From CALDUY01 sp046350255 (GTDB lineage: Bacteria > Planctomycetota > Planctomycetia > Gemmatales > Gemmataceae), in assembly GCA_046350255.1 (NCBI GenBank), contig JAXMAV010000025.1:62001-126000 (forward strand): a DNA stretch of 64,000 nucleotides, read 5' to 3'. The translations under genes were made by a program, and so were the position numbers. The notes below the pieces were generated by a model, which was given only the letters and a program-made list of their open reading frames with translations, was not told the DNA's origin and did not search any database. Each line of letters begins with the position of its first letter. Within the stretch, counting starts at the first letter, position 1. Shown piece after piece: positions 35,863 through 44,975 of the stretch.

Positions 35863-35942
35863 ACCGGCCAGCATCGCTACCTGTATTCCTGCACGAGTCT
35901 GGGCACACCATTAACAATATCTGCTGCGGCGTGACGGGCCTA

Positions 35943-37512
35943 TCATTCCTGTAGAGCCTTGTCCAGGACTCTCTCCAGGTCCGGCAGGTTCACCAGTTTG
36001 ACGTGTTACCCGTCACAGTCTGCCTCGCGCGAGCGTTCGCGGTCACCCTCCTGGGCCCAGTCCGTCAGCGCGATGATGGTGATGCACTTGCCCCAACGCT
36101 TCCCCCTGGATGCGCCTTGCCGCGTCCAGGCCGTATAACCTGGGCATGCCGGCGTCCATCAAGATAACCTCGGCGCGAAACGCCACGGCTTCCAAACCGT
36201 CGTTGGCGGTTCGCACCTCATTTCCCTGCAGTCGAAGCATCATGCTCAGGCAGTCGGCACCGTTGCGGTTGTCGCTACCACCAGGATGCGGCGACGTTCC
36301 GTCATCGGCTCCTGGCTCGAGGTGTGGTCGTCGCCCTCTGAGTGATCCGCGAGAACTGGCAGAGTGACCGTGAACGTGCTTTCCTTGACCACGCCCTCGC
36401 TATGCGCAGTCACCGTGCCGCTGTGCATTTCGACCAGGCCTTTCACCAGCGCCAGGCCGATACCCAGTCCCCCCGTTGCTTGCTCGACACTCCGGTCCAC
36501 ATGGCTAAGCATGTCGAAGATACTGGCAAGCGCACCTGGCGGTATGCCGATCCCGGAGTCGCGGACCGACACCACCACCACCGATTAGAACCATTCAACA
36601 TTCACACACACCTTGCCGCCCCGCGAGGTTTACTTGGCGCTGTTGGTGAACAGGTTTCCGAACACCTGCGCTTGACGAGTCAGGTCGGTGTCGAGAAAGA
36701 CGACTCCGGAGGGCAGCGAGGCGGTGTGCTCGTGCCCCGCCTTCTCGATGAGTGGCCGGGTTGCCCCAAGGGCGGTTCCCACGGCCTCGGCCAGGGAGAC
36801 GCGCGCCTTGCGTAGCTACATCCTGTTGTGATTGATCCGGGAAATGTCGAGCAGGTCATCAATCAGCAGGACCATGTGCGAAAGCTGGCGGTCCATCATA
36901 TCCTGTGCGTGGTCGCTGGTGACCCGGTCGCTGGCGAGTCTGATCACCTGCAAGCCGTTGCGGATCGAGGCCAGTGGATTCCTCAGCTCATGGGCCAGTA
37001 GCGCAATGAAACCTCCATCTTGCGGTCAGCCTGGCGGAGTTCTTCCTCCGCCTCTTTCCGCTCAGTCACGTCACGGTAGGTGCCGAGGTAGCGGACCGCT
37101 TTCATGGCTGAACCGCCAGTGCTGAAGAAGACGCGGTCCCGGACCCGGATCCAGCGTCCTGCGCCGTCCACCCGAATGATCCGCTACTCAATCTCAAATT
37201 CACCGGGGCCTTCTGGATCAAAGGCTATGCCGACCTTCCGCATCACATCTTTCCGGTCGTCGGGGTGGGTGTGGGTTTGCAACTGCACGAAGGTGGTGCG
37301 GACGGCGGGCCAGCCGTAGATTTCGCGGCCCAGCTCGTTCACACCCACTACGTCGGTCTGCAGGTCGATCTTAATCGTGCCCATTCGGGCGGTGCCAACG
37401 GCCAGAAGTAGCCGCTCCTCGGCTTGCCTGCGTTCGGTCACGTCGCGGGTGGTCCATGCCACTGCCTCGACCTCACCATCGGTCCATAGAGCCTGTACTT
37501 GACTCGAAATCT
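35943..37512 (-). pseudogene. Decayed PAS-containing hybrid histidine kinase
   Basis: Remnant of a sensor kinase with receiver domain. From the 5' side the fragments are PAS tail TTRDVTERRQAEERLLLA, a second PAS with RYLGTYRDVTERKEAEEE, a HisKA stretch LAHELRNPLASIR, an ATPase domain with VSVRDSGIGIPPGALASIFD and TGGLGIGLALVKGLVEMHSG, and a receiver domain with VILMDAGMPRLYGLDAARRI. In-frame stops are at 37184-37186, 36816-36818, 36630-36632, 36585-36587 and 36006-36008, with frame changes between some segments, so it cannot be functional. The 5' end is lost at the transposase remnant. Confidence 0.8.
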
Positions 37513-37716
37513 CCACTTGATGACTTGCAAGGTGAGGACGGCGAGCCAATTCCAACCGGCGAGCATCAGGGCTAACCGTTCATGGTCGCGCACCAGCCGA
37601 CGGAAGCGGCCCAGCCAACCAATCGTCTGCTCGACCACCCAGCGGTGTGGCAGCAGCACGAAACACTTTTCGCCTCTTTCTACATCAGCAGCCAGTAGAG
37701 CAGCAGAAACTCCCAC
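37513..37716 (-). mobile_element. C-terminal fragment of an IS5/IS4-type DDE transposase
   Basis: The translation contains FVLLPHRWVVEQTIGWLGRF and RRLVRDHERLALML, the catalytic-Glu end of DDE transposases (RWVVEqtiGWL..RRLvrdhE). Only about 65 residues remain; no N-terminal part and no terminal inverted repeats were found. The fragment is joined in an open frame to out-of-phase sequence of the kinase remnant, marking the junction where the kinase lost its 5' end. Confidence 0.7.
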
Positions 37717-37866
37717 ACGGTGCCCGTGAAGTCACTGTGGTACGGTTTTCGCTAGTTGCTCATCCAGCGAACAGCAGCAGACATATACAGATTGATCAAA
37801 AAAAGGAATTAGTGGCCCTTGTTACGCTAATGATTTCACTACCAGTATCCGGCAGATGTATCTCGA

Positions 37867-38283
37867 TTACTTGGGAGATGAGTCGGTTGGATGAGATTCG
37901 GAAGTGCCAGATATCGCCGACTGGTGGAGCAGGATCAGACTTACGACCGCACCGAGGCTGGCGGGAAGCAAGCCGTGGACCGCCAGAGCGATGGCGGAAG
38001 CCACTGGATATGCGCATGCCCCAGTAAGAAGCATGAAACCAACCAGGCCGCAGTATAGCCCAATTGTTGGGGTAATGGGTCGCCTGGTTAACAGGGTGCA
38101 GGCGAGAGAAGCCCCGAATGAGGTTGCTGGCAGATAGAGTGGCCAATTATCATTGAGCGGATCGGCATTGGCGTGAAGCAGCAATCTGACCCCCAGTAAC
38201 CCCAGGCCGGCGGCCAATCCGAGGGCGAAAGAGACCAGAATAACAAGCCATCTCCTGACGACTGAGATGCCGGTGGCTCTCAT
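37867..38283 (-). CDS. Small membrane protein, unknown
   Basis: A 138-residue protein with about four hydrophobic segments (WLVILVSFALGLAAGLGLLG, PATSFGASLACTLL, IGLYCGLVGFMLLTGACAY, SLGAVVSLILLH). No family recognised. The ATG at 38283 follows a CAGGAGAG site; an upstream in-frame start at 38376 overlaps the neighbouring gene. It lies 25 bases after the 38309-38749 gene and is probably co-transcribed. Confidence 0.6.
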   Translation of the reverse strand: MRATGISVVRRWLVILVSFALGLAAGLGLLGVRLLLHANADPLNDNWPLYLPATSFGASLACTLLTRRPITPTIGLYCGLVGFMLLTGACAYPVASAIALAVHGLLPASLGAVVSLILLHQSAISGTSESHPTDSSPK

Positions 38284-38308
38284 GGGGAGACTCTCCTGCG
38301 GTCCATGC

Positions 38309-38749
38309 CTATTCACGGTGAGGTGGAGGGGCAATTTTCCCCAGTACCCGATTCGCCTCCTTCTTCGGCAAGGCAAACTTTGTCTGTGCTACTCGCTTCA
38401 AGACTACCACCGCAGCTTCAATTCGTTTCGCGTCCCGCTTCACGGACTCCTCTACGACGGAAACCGCGTCGGCCCGTGCCCGGACGTGTCCCACCTCGCA
38501 TAACTCAAGAGCCCTGCTGAATTCGTCTTCCGTGAGCACCCGCTTGTGAAGGGTCACGGCGAGGAACTGGACTTCTTTGAATTCTTGGGTGCGTTCCCAG
38601 AAAGGGTTGTACTGGTCACGAAGCTGAAAGGCCGTGATTCCCAGGACTGCCAGGAAGAGCAAGGAAAGAAGCCCGAGTAGCCAGGGAATAAGACGGCGCT
38701 GGCGTTCCTGATCGGGCTCAGGTGTGTGGAATTGCTCAGGTGGTAGCAT
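38309..38749 (-). CDS. Single-pass membrane protein, unknown
   Basis: A 146-residue protein with a short charged N-terminus, one helix (LIPWLLGLLSLLFLAVLGIT) and a charged helical domain (FWERTQEFKEVQFLAVTLHKR, SVVEESVKRDAKRIEAAVVVLKR). I do not recognise it. It forms a two-gene unit with the downstream small membrane protein. Confidence 0.6.
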   Translation of the reverse strand: MLPPEQFHTPEPDQERQRRLIPWLLGLLSLLFLAVLGITAFQLRDQYNPFWERTQEFKEVQFLAVTLHKRVLTEDEFSRALELCEVGHVRARADAVSVVEESVKRDAKRIEAAVVVLKRVAQTKFALPKKEANRVLGKIAPPPHRE

Positions 38750-38990
38750 TGGCCTGATATCCGAGTGATTTAGTGAGGCTTGGGTACAGGGCTGAGGAGA
38801 GCCCCCTTCTGGTCCAGGTGCTTCCGGTGCCTTTCCTGATAGTATCTATGAGGTTGAATGCACTTACGTTGAGGGAAATTATCCACAAAGTGGAATCATC
38901 CCAAGGTGTCCAACGATAGACTGTATTGGCCAGGGATCTTCTCTGGAAGCACCTCTGTGAGCAGGAAGACTATTCACCTCGGGGCGTACC

Positions 38991-39626
38991 ATGACAATCC
39001 AGATGACTACGATCTCTTTTTTGTTACTTTCCTGTCCAGCCATGAGCAGCGACCAGAAGCCAGAACCACCGGGGTCGGCGCCAGTGTACAGCACACCGGA
39101 GGCTGTCTATGCTGCTTCGGTCGCCGCCAGCGAGAAGAGTGACGCCCGGGCAGCAGTCCACTGTATTGCTCCATCGGCACACGCCGACATGGCGGCTTAT
39201 TTGGCCTTCCACGCTTTGATTGCCAGGAGATTATCCGGGAAACAGCCAAAGTTGTTCGCTGATGTTCTTGCTGTCCTTGACAAGCATGGCCTGACCGAGG
39301 ATGCAACCAAGATGATCAGCCGCACCGACCTGAAAGCAGCCGTCAAATCGCTTTCCACGTTGATCAAGAAGCCGACCGAGTTTGCGATCGAAATGAGCAT
39401 TGCTCAGCACGAGTTTGCCGCTAAGATGGGAAGTGGGAAAAAACCCAAAGTTACACACAAACTCGCCAACTTGAAGATCGATGGAAATAAAGCCACGGCG
39501 ACGGTCGTCATGACGCTGAACGAACAACTATTCGAGCAGCCGATGGCATTTGTCAAGGTCGGCGAAGGATGGAAGATGCTGCCCGATTTCTCCTCGCAGC
39601 CAATGAATCTTCGACCAAAAAAGTAA
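38991..39626 (+). CDS. Putative lipoprotein, unknown
   Basis: A 211-residue protein starting MTIQMTTISFLLLSCPAM, a short lipoprotein-like signal with lipobox LLSC. The middle is helical (AVHCIAPSAHADMAAYLAFHAL, LFADVLAVLDKHGL), and the end is beta-rich (TATVVMTLNEQLFEQPMAFV, GWKMLPDF), resembling NTF2/DUF4878-type folds that carry a small ligand pocket. The similarity is only by impression. Base composition looks lower in GC than the flanking core genes. Confidence 0.6.
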   Translation: MTIQMTTISFLLLSCPAMSSDQKPEPPGSAPVYSTPEAVYAASVAASEKSDARAAVHCIAPSAHADMAAYLAFHALIARRLSGKQPKLFADVLAVLDKHGLTEDATKMISRTDLKAAVKSLSTLIKKPTEFAIEMSIAQHEFAAKMGSGKKPKVTHKLANLKIDGNKATATVVMTLNEQLFEQPMAFVKVGEGWKMLPDFSSQPMNLRPKK

Positions 39627-39687
39627 TTAACTATGCTTAATTCGTGGATACGGAATGCACTCGTTCCACCAATGTGAGAGGTGTCAA

Positions 39688-40386
39688 GTGGTTCGAGCCT
39701 TGCTACTCCTTTTCTGCTTTGCATCAGATGCACTTGCCGAGGACATATCAGTAACGATCCGATTCCTCGGTGGCACCAGGAAGACGCCAATCGAAGGACT
39801 GAAGGTGTCTATCCTTCCTAACACCGCCAAGGACCAGGCGAAGACACTCAGGGTTGAAAGAACAGACAGAGGCGGTAAGGCCAATTTTCGCCTTCCAGCC
39901 GGTATGTATTTCGTTGAGATCGAGTCAGACAGGGAACTCCCGTTTCTCGATCGTCCGATCGTGTTCAAGAGCCCGCCGGATCTCTATGTGCGGACAATTG
40001 TTGTCCGCAGAGAAGGTGTGTTTGAGTTTAACCTGGCCGACGCCTGTCGCCTGACATTGCGGGCGGTGGACGTGAGCACTGGTAAGGGATTGCCAGGCGC
40101 GGTATTTGTAACCGAAAACACGCGGGCAGAACTCTGGGCGTTACCAATCCAGGGAAATAACCTCGGGGCCAGGCGATCCAGCGGGATGAGGCCAGATGTC
40201 TCGGAGAAAACCGATCGTGACGGCAATTTCACACGATTGATAGGTCCGCGCCATGGGTACACCTATTATGTTTGGGCTCCGCCGCCCGGATATGAGATTG
40301 ATGGGAAACCCGAAGAGGTTGAACTGAAATCCACGGTAGGAACCACCATCGCTGAGCACGTCTTCAGATTTAGAAAGAAGAAATGA
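39688..40386 (+). CDS. Exported protein with carboxypeptidase-regulatory-like beta repeats
   Basis: Exported protein of about 232 residues with a signal peptide (VRALLLLFCFASDALA). Two transthyretin-like segments can be read: TPIEGLKVSILPN with DRGGKANFRLPAGMYFVEI, and ADACRLTLRAVDVSTGKGLPGAVF with DRDGNFTRLIGPRHGYTYYVW. These resemble surface carbohydrate-binding or structural folds. The GTG at 39688 has GAGAGG just upstream; the ATG at 39655 is in frame but has no clear ribosome site. The function is unknown. Confidence 0.6.
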   Translation: MVRALLLLFCFASDALAEDISVTIRFLGGTRKTPIEGLKVSILPNTAKDQAKTLRVERTDRGGKANFRLPAGMYFVEIESDRELPFLDRPIVFKSPPDLYVRTIVVRREGVFEFNLADACRLTLRAVDVSTGKGLPGAVFVTENTRAELWALPIQGNNLGARRSSGMRPDVSEKTDRDGNFTRLIGPRHGYTYYVWAPPPGYEIDGKPEEVELKSTVGTTIAEHVFRFRKKK

Positions 40387-40473
40387 CCGACCTGTGTAAT
40401 CGAGACACAGAACATGCTTGGTGTTAGTGAGGAAGTTAACTGCCCGCTTTGCGTCTGAGATGCACCAAGTGCT

Positions 40474-40803
40474 CTATCCACCCAGCGCACTTACAGTGTC
40501 ACGACATCGCACCAGGCGCATTCCGTGGGGTAAACGGATTAGTGTGTCTGTCCACTCCGCGCCATCATACAGGTAGCGAACCTGGATTGCACGGACGGTC
40601 CCGGTTCGCAGTAGTCGATTCGCAATGTCCAGGCTGACCTGGTCCTGGGTGGCATGATTCCTTGGTCCCGACTTTGCGAGAATCTCCAGCACCCAGGCGT
40701 GAGTTGCCAACTCCGCGAACAAACGCTTGATGTCTGCATCATCGAGTATGCCCTCCACCAGGGGCATAAGCGGCGGTCTCTCGGGTGAAGTCTCATGAGC
40801 CAT
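40474..40803 (-). CDS. Small hypothetical protein, last gene of the nap operon
   Basis: A 109-residue soluble protein (MAHETSPERPPLMPLVEGI, KRLFAELATHAWVLEILAKSG, IQVRYLYDGAEWTDTLIRL) with no recognised family. Its start overlaps the stop of the napG-like gene by 11 bases, so it is likely translated from the nap mRNA. A role in nitrate reductase assembly is only a guess from position. Confidence 0.6.
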   Translation of the reverse strand: MAHETSPERPPLMPLVEGILDDADIKRLFAELATHAWVLEILAKSGPRNHATQDQVSLDIANRLLRTGTVRAIQVRYLYDGAEWTDTLIRLPHGMRLVRCRDTVSALGG

Positions 40804-41419
40804 CAGCCATCTCCTGGGGAGTCGGGTCGGGTCGCTGCCGGCGCGGCATGAGGATTACCGCATTTCGCGGCGCGGGGCAGACATGCTGACATATTCCGCA
40901 GCCGGTGCAGAGTTCCGGTAGGACAGTGGGGTGACTGTCGACCCAGTCGATCGCCTCGGGTACCGGGCATTGCTCGACACAGGCTGAACAAGGGTTGTTT
41001 TGATGGGCCAGGCAATCAGGTGGTGATATCATCGCGATTCCCATCGCGACTGGGAGACCGAGGCACAGAGACCCTGTGGGGCAAGCTTGAACGCAAGGTA
41101 GGTCGTCGCACATCCGACAGGGTGAATGAAACGGATCGAGGATGGGAGTTTGCGCGGCTCCACGTAGGCGAACTGGCGCCGGGACGATTGCATGATGAGG
41201 GCACGCTTTGACACAGGCATGACAGCGTGTGCAGGTAGACAGGAATGCTTCTTCAGCAATCGCGCAGGGTGGGCGCAGCAGCGGTAGCGGTTTGCCCTGT
41301 CCTGACCCCGAGAATGACAACGGTCTAGCTGGTTCCTGCTGCACTTTGGGTTTGGGGGGCCGCGAGGGTGACTCGCCGAATGGCCCACGGAACAGGTCGC
41401 GCCGGCTTATGCGGGTCAT
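40793..41419 (-). CDS. NapG/MauM-type ferredoxin with four Fe-S motifs
   Basis: Electron-transfer protein of 208 residues. A twin-arginine-like start MTRISRRDLFRG lacks a long hydrophobic stretch. Cluster motifs are CTRCHACVKACP, CRMCDDLPCVQACP, CSACVEQCP and CTGCGICQHVCP, four in the order seen in NapG and MauM. NapG normally pairs with the membrane protein NapH, which is missing here. The ATG at 41419 overlaps the napB stop as ATGA; an in-frame ATG at 41548 lies inside napB. It may link to the NrfCD-like module or be an assembly factor like NapF. Confidence 0.85.
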   Translation of the reverse strand: MTRISRRDLFRGPFGESPSRPPKPKVQQEPARPLSFSGSGQGKPLPLLRPPCAIAEEAFLSTCTRCHACVKACPHHAIVPAPVRLRGAAQTPILDPFHSPCRMCDDLPCVQACPTGSLCLGLPVAMGIAMISPPDCLAHQNNPCSACVEQCPVPEAIDWVDSHPTVLPELCTGCGICQHVCPAPRNAVILMPRRQRPDPTPQEMADGS

Positions 41420-42180
41420 GGCAGGTGCCCCTGAAAGGCGGCTTGATCCAGCGCTGCTGATGGAGCGTGGCACTGGGTACAGCTGGTCAGCCAGGGATGC
41501 GTGGTACGTGTGCCCGGTCGTGTCAGCAGGCCATGGCAACTCAGGCAATCCTGTCGTAGCCAGGTCGAGTGTGGGATGGTTGGTGGCGCGCCAGGCGAGG
41601 CCCGTCCGCCTGGCCCGGATCGGTACGCCCCGACGAATTTATTGTCCACCACAGTGGTCGATGATTGCCTGTCGAGTTCGAGCCGCGACATCTCGACGTG
41701 GCACTGTGTGCAATTCGGATAGTGTGGATGGCTTATTTTCGACGCAATGCGATCGGCTACCCTGATACCCTGCCCGTGACAGAGCAGACAACTAGCCGTC
41801 GTCATCTGGTCGGTGCCATGAGGAATGGTCGGCGGAGCGCCGTCGTAAGCACGGTTGCGTGCCCGGTCCGCCAGCGCCTGCTGGCGCATTTCTTCTGTGC
41901 GGACGACCCTGTCGAACACTCCTGGCATCTCGTAGTTAAGCGACGCCAGCTGGGACCGCTCGTCCGGGCGTGGAAAGGGCAACTGATTGTATCGCAAGGC
42001 TGGTTGGGCCGACGAAATGGCTGGCGCGCGTCCGGTTCCCAAGCGTGATACGGGAGGTGGTTCGCGCACACCGCGAAGGAAGCCGACCAGTACCACGCCA
42101 AGGACCACCACCACGGTCAAAGTGGCGTAGCGCTGGGCAATCCCTGGAATGAACAAGGTGGCATTGATGTTGTCACTCAT
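41416..42180 (-). CDS. napB: NapB-like tetraheme cytochrome c subunit
   Basis: Electron-transfer subunit of periplasmic nitrate reductase, 254 residues, with an N-terminal membrane helix at about 19-36. Standard NapB binds two hemes, but this protein has four CxxCH sites: residues 131-135, 157-161, 212-216 and 234-238. They fall in two copies of one pattern, APPTIPH-CLxCHG-HP-CTQCH, at residues 114-170 and 197-247, so the NapB module appears duplicated. The gene begins 3 bases after napA ends. Confidence 0.85.
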   Translation of the reverse strand: MSDNINATLFIPGIAQRYATLTVVVVLGVVLVGFLRGVREPPPVSRLGTGRAPAISSAQPALRYNQLPFPRPDERSQLASLNYEMPGVFDRVVRTEEMRQQALADRARNRAYDGAPPTIPHGTDQMTTASCLLCHGQGIRVADRIASKISHPHYPNCTQCHVEMSRLELDRQSSTTVVDNKFVGAYRSGPGGRASPGAPPTIPHSTWLRQDCLSCHGLLTRPGTRTTHPWLTSCTQCHAPSAALDQAAFQGHLP

Positions 42181-42183
42181 GAC

Positions 42184-44589
42184 TCACCCTCCCGCTCCAA
42201 CCTTTACGAGGCGCGCCGCACACTTCTTGTAATCCGGCTGCTTGCTGAAGGGGTCGTAGGCATCCAGTGTGAGCAGGTTACAAAGCAACTTCTCGTCGAA
42301 GAACGGAATAAACAGGTGCCCCTTAGGACACCGGCCCCGCCCATCGATCCAGGCTGGCAGGACCAGAGTCCCCCGCCGGGTTTCCAACTTCACCAGTTCG
42401 CCCGTCTGTACACTCAGTTCCAGGGCATCCTCTCGGCTGACCTCGACATAGGCTCGTGGCATGGCCCGTTGTAATTGAGGCACCCGCATGGTCATGGTGC
42501 CGGTGTGCCAGTGCTCCAGTACTCTGCCCGTGTCCAACCACAGAGGATATTCGCGATCCGGAATTTCAGGTGGGGTGACGTAGGGGCGAAACCAGATCAG
42601 TGCGCGGTCGTCCCTGGTGACCGAGTGATAGAACTGAAGGCCGGCCCCTTTCTTGACAAAAGGATCCTGCCCCTCGACGAACCGGTAGCGCGTTTCCTTC
42701 CACTTGCCGTTTGCCTCGACGACGGGCCAGCGCATGCCGCGTTGTTCTGTAAGCACCGTGTAGGGAGCGATATCCTTGTTCTTGATCTTCGTGAACCGCC
42801 GATACTCCTCGTAGAGTTTCTCGTCGACGTTCACCTTGCCGTAATAGTTCTCCCACTTCCAGACTTCCATCATCTCACCCTTGTCGTTGGTGAGGTGGAA
42901 CAGGAACTTGCCATCCTTGTCCACCATGCCGGGGTGCTTCAGTTCGTGGAGGCGGTGGGCCACGGCGATGGTCTGCCAGCAGTCGTCGCGCGCCTGGCCG
43001 GGCGGCGGCACCATTTTGAACCACTGCTGCGTCCGGCGTTCCGAGTTGCCATACACGCCGTTCTTCTCTATCCACAAGGCGGAAGGAAGAACAAGATCTG
43101 CTAACTCCGTTGTGGCTGTCGGATAGACATCGGAGACGATGAGGAACTTCTCAGGCAACTCCTTCTTGCCGCGGAAAAGCTTGTTCAGATTCGGCAACGA
43201 CTGGCCTGGATTCGTCACCTGGACCCATATCGTGTCGATGTCGCCGCCCTTGTCGGCTGGGGTGCAGAACTTCTCCCACATCAGCACCGTGTGGTAGCCG
43301 ATTTTTGGATGAATCCGCCCAGGTGGCAGGTTCCACAGCGCCTCGGCCTTCTTGCGATGCTCGGGATCCTCGACCTTCAGATCGCCGGGGAGCGTGTGGC
43401 AGAGCGTCCCCGTCTCGCGTACAGTGCCGCAGGCTGACGGTTGGCCGGTCAGGCTTTGTGGGCCGTCGCCTGGCTTGCCGAAATGACCACTCAGCAGATG
43501 GATGGAATGAACGAGGTTGTTGATCGCCGTCCCCTGCGTGTGCTGGTTCATCCCCATGCACCACAGGCTGAGGATCTTCTTCGAGCGGTCGGCAAAGAGT
43601 TTGCCCAGCATCCGCAACTGTTCGACCGACAGCCCACTTAGGGGAGCCGCCTTTTCCGGGGTGTAGTTGTCGAGTTTCTTGCGATACTCGTCGAAGGTGA
43701 TCGGCTTACCCAGGAGCGTAGGTGGCTCGGTGTCGCCGCGAAAGTTGCAGTACTTCTCGACGAATGCCCGGTCGAAGGTGCCCTCTGCCACGAGTTGCTG
43801 GGCTATGCAATTGGCGATGACGAGGTCGCCCTGGGGCTGCATGAGAAGGACGTGATCGGCCTGCTCAGAGGTGCGTGTGCGCCTGGTGCCAATATCGATG
43901 AGGACGACCTTTTCCTTGCGCATCCGGCGGTCGATGATCCGGCTGAAAAGCACCGGGTGCATCTCAGCCGGGTTGTTGCCCCATAAGATCACGACGTCGG
44001 CGTGGTCGAGGTCGTCGTAGCAGTTGTACGGCTCATCTACGCCAAAACTGCTGATATAGCCGGTCACGGCGCTGGCCATGCACAGCCGGGCGTTTGGCTC
44101 GATGTGGTTGTTCGCCAGGCCACCCTTCATGAACTTGTTGGCGGCGTAACCTTCGGGTACTGTCCACTGGCCGGAGCCATACAGGGCGAATCGACCTGGC
44201 GCCTTGAGGATGCGTCTAGCAATGGTGTCGATGGCCTCGTCCCAGCTGATCGGCTGCAGCTTGCCGTCCTTGCGGAGCATGGGCGTAGTCAGCCGATCCT
44301 TGCCGTACAAAATGCCACCGACGTGGTAGCCCTTCACGCAGAGCAATCCCTTGTTGACGTCAGCCAGGCGATCGCCAGCCACGGCGACGACCCGCTCGTC
44401 CTTGACGGCCACCTGCACATGGCAGCCGGTGCCGCAGAAGCGGCAGGGGGCCTTGTTCCAGGTGGCATCGGCGATGACGGGTAACTCGGTGCGTGGAGGC
44501 GGAATGGCCCCCGCCTGTCGGGCGGCCAGAGCGGCGGCGGCAGCCAGGGCTGAAGAGCGAAGAAAGTCGCGCCGATTCAATTCAGACAT
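42184..44589 (-). CDS. napA: Periplasmic nitrate reductase catalytic subunit NapA
   Basis: Molybdenum bis-MGD enzyme that reduces nitrate to nitrite in the periplasm, 801 residues. The twin-arginine signal is NRRDFLRSSALAAAAALA. The [4Fe-4S] ligands are C49, C52, C56 and C84 (PCRFCGTGCHVQV, KGLLCVKGYH). The molybdenum-binding Cys lies in NARLCMASAVTGY. Further family marks are GNNPAEMHPVLFSRI, MGMNQHTQGTAINN and the C-terminal molydopterin-binding region with VLEHWHTGTMT. The start MSELNRRD at 44589 overlaps napD by 8 bases; an ATG at 44622 would precede the Tat signal without need. Confidence 0.95.
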   Translation of the reverse strand: MSELNRRDFLRSSALAAAAALAARQAGAIPPPRTELPVIADATWNKAPCRFCGTGCHVQVAVKDERVVAVAGDRLADVNKGLLCVKGYHVGGILYGKDRLTTPMLRKDGKLQPISWDEAIDTIARRILKAPGRFALYGSGQWTVPEGYAANKFMKGGLANNHIEPNARLCMASAVTGYISSFGVDEPYNCYDDLDHADVVILWGNNPAEMHPVLFSRIIDRRMRKEKVVLIDIGTRRTRTSEQADHVLLMQPQGDLVIANCIAQQLVAEGTFDRAFVEKYCNFRGDTEPPTLLGKPITFDEYRKKLDNYTPEKAAPLSGLSVEQLRMLGKLFADRSKKILSLWCMGMNQHTQGTAINNLVHSIHLLSGHFGKPGDGPQSLTGQPSACGTVRETGTLCHTLPGDLKVEDPEHRKKAEALWNLPPGRIHPKIGYHTVLMWEKFCTPADKGGDIDTIWVQVTNPGQSLPNLNKLFRGKKELPEKFLIVSDVYPTATTELADLVLPSALWIEKNGVYGNSERRTQQWFKMVPPPGQARDDCWQTIAVAHRLHELKHPGMVDKDGKFLFHLTNDKGEMMEVWKWENYYGKVNVDEKLYEEYRRFTKIKNKDIAPYTVLTEQRGMRWPVVEANGKWKETRYRFVEGQDPFVKKGAGLQFYHSVTRDDRALIWFRPYVTPPEIPDREYPLWLDTGRVLEHWHTGTMTMRVPQLQRAMPRAYVEVSREDALELSVQTGELVKLETRRGTLVLPAWIDGRGRCPKGHLFIPFFDEKLLCNLLTLDAYDPFSKQPDYKKCAARLVKVGAGG

Positions 44590-44833
44590 GATCTCCGCCC
44601 TCACACGAGTCGAATGCAACAAAGGCTACGTCCACCTTCACCACCCCGTCGAGCTGCGTCAGCCAGTCGTGCCAGTGATCACAGGCCGACGGAGTGGTGG
44701 TCTCCATAGCGACAGTCAGGCGCGGGCCGAACCGGTCGCCCAGGGTGAAGGGGCCGGCATTCTGAATGGCCTCGACAATCGAAGCGGAGCGGTCGTCGTC
44801 TGTGAGTGTGACCACAAGCCCACTGATGTTCAT
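44582..44833 (-). CDS. napD: NapD, Tat-signal-binding chaperone for NapA
   Basis: Small cytoplasmic chaperone of 83 residues that binds the NapA signal peptide during cofactor loading. It begins MNISGLVVTLTDDD, with the ferredoxin-like fold of NapD (IVEAIQNAGPFTLGDRFGPRLTVAME, ending LDGVVKVDVAFVAFD). The ATG at 44833 is chosen as the family start; a longer start at 44869 adds 12 unmatched residues. First gene of the minus arm of the nap locus. Confidence 0.85.
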   Translation of the reverse strand: MNISGLVVTLTDDDRSASIVEAIQNAGPFTLGDRFGPRLTVAMETTTPSACDHWHDWLTQLDGVVKVDVAFVAFDSCEGGDHV

Positions 44834-44895
44834 GGCAGGCCCTCGGACGAAAAGAGGACGTTCTGGCATTCACCATAGCCATGGGAGCAGAATCG

Positions 44896-44926
44896 ATCAA
44901 GGAAAAAAAGAATTACTATTCTTGAT
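44896..44926. promoter_or_regulatory. Dyad in the divergent nap / cytochrome intergenic region
   Basis: ATCAAG at 44896-44901 mirrors CTTGAT at 44921-44926, and inside it AAGAAT-TACT-ATTCTT (44908-44923) is a perfect 6-4-6 palindrome. It sits between napD and the divergent cytochrome gene in an AT-rich patch. An Rrf2 or FNR-type regulator could bind here; the Rrf2 gene at 47847 ends the plus-strand arm. Confidence 0.45.
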
Positions 44927-44975
44927 TTCTCTGATGGTCCTGGCTATGCTCTTCCCGGAAGGAGGAATCTGCGCG

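Noticed and set aside
42475..43104. 209-residue plus-strand open frame
   Set aside because: Antisense to napA, which is unambiguous.
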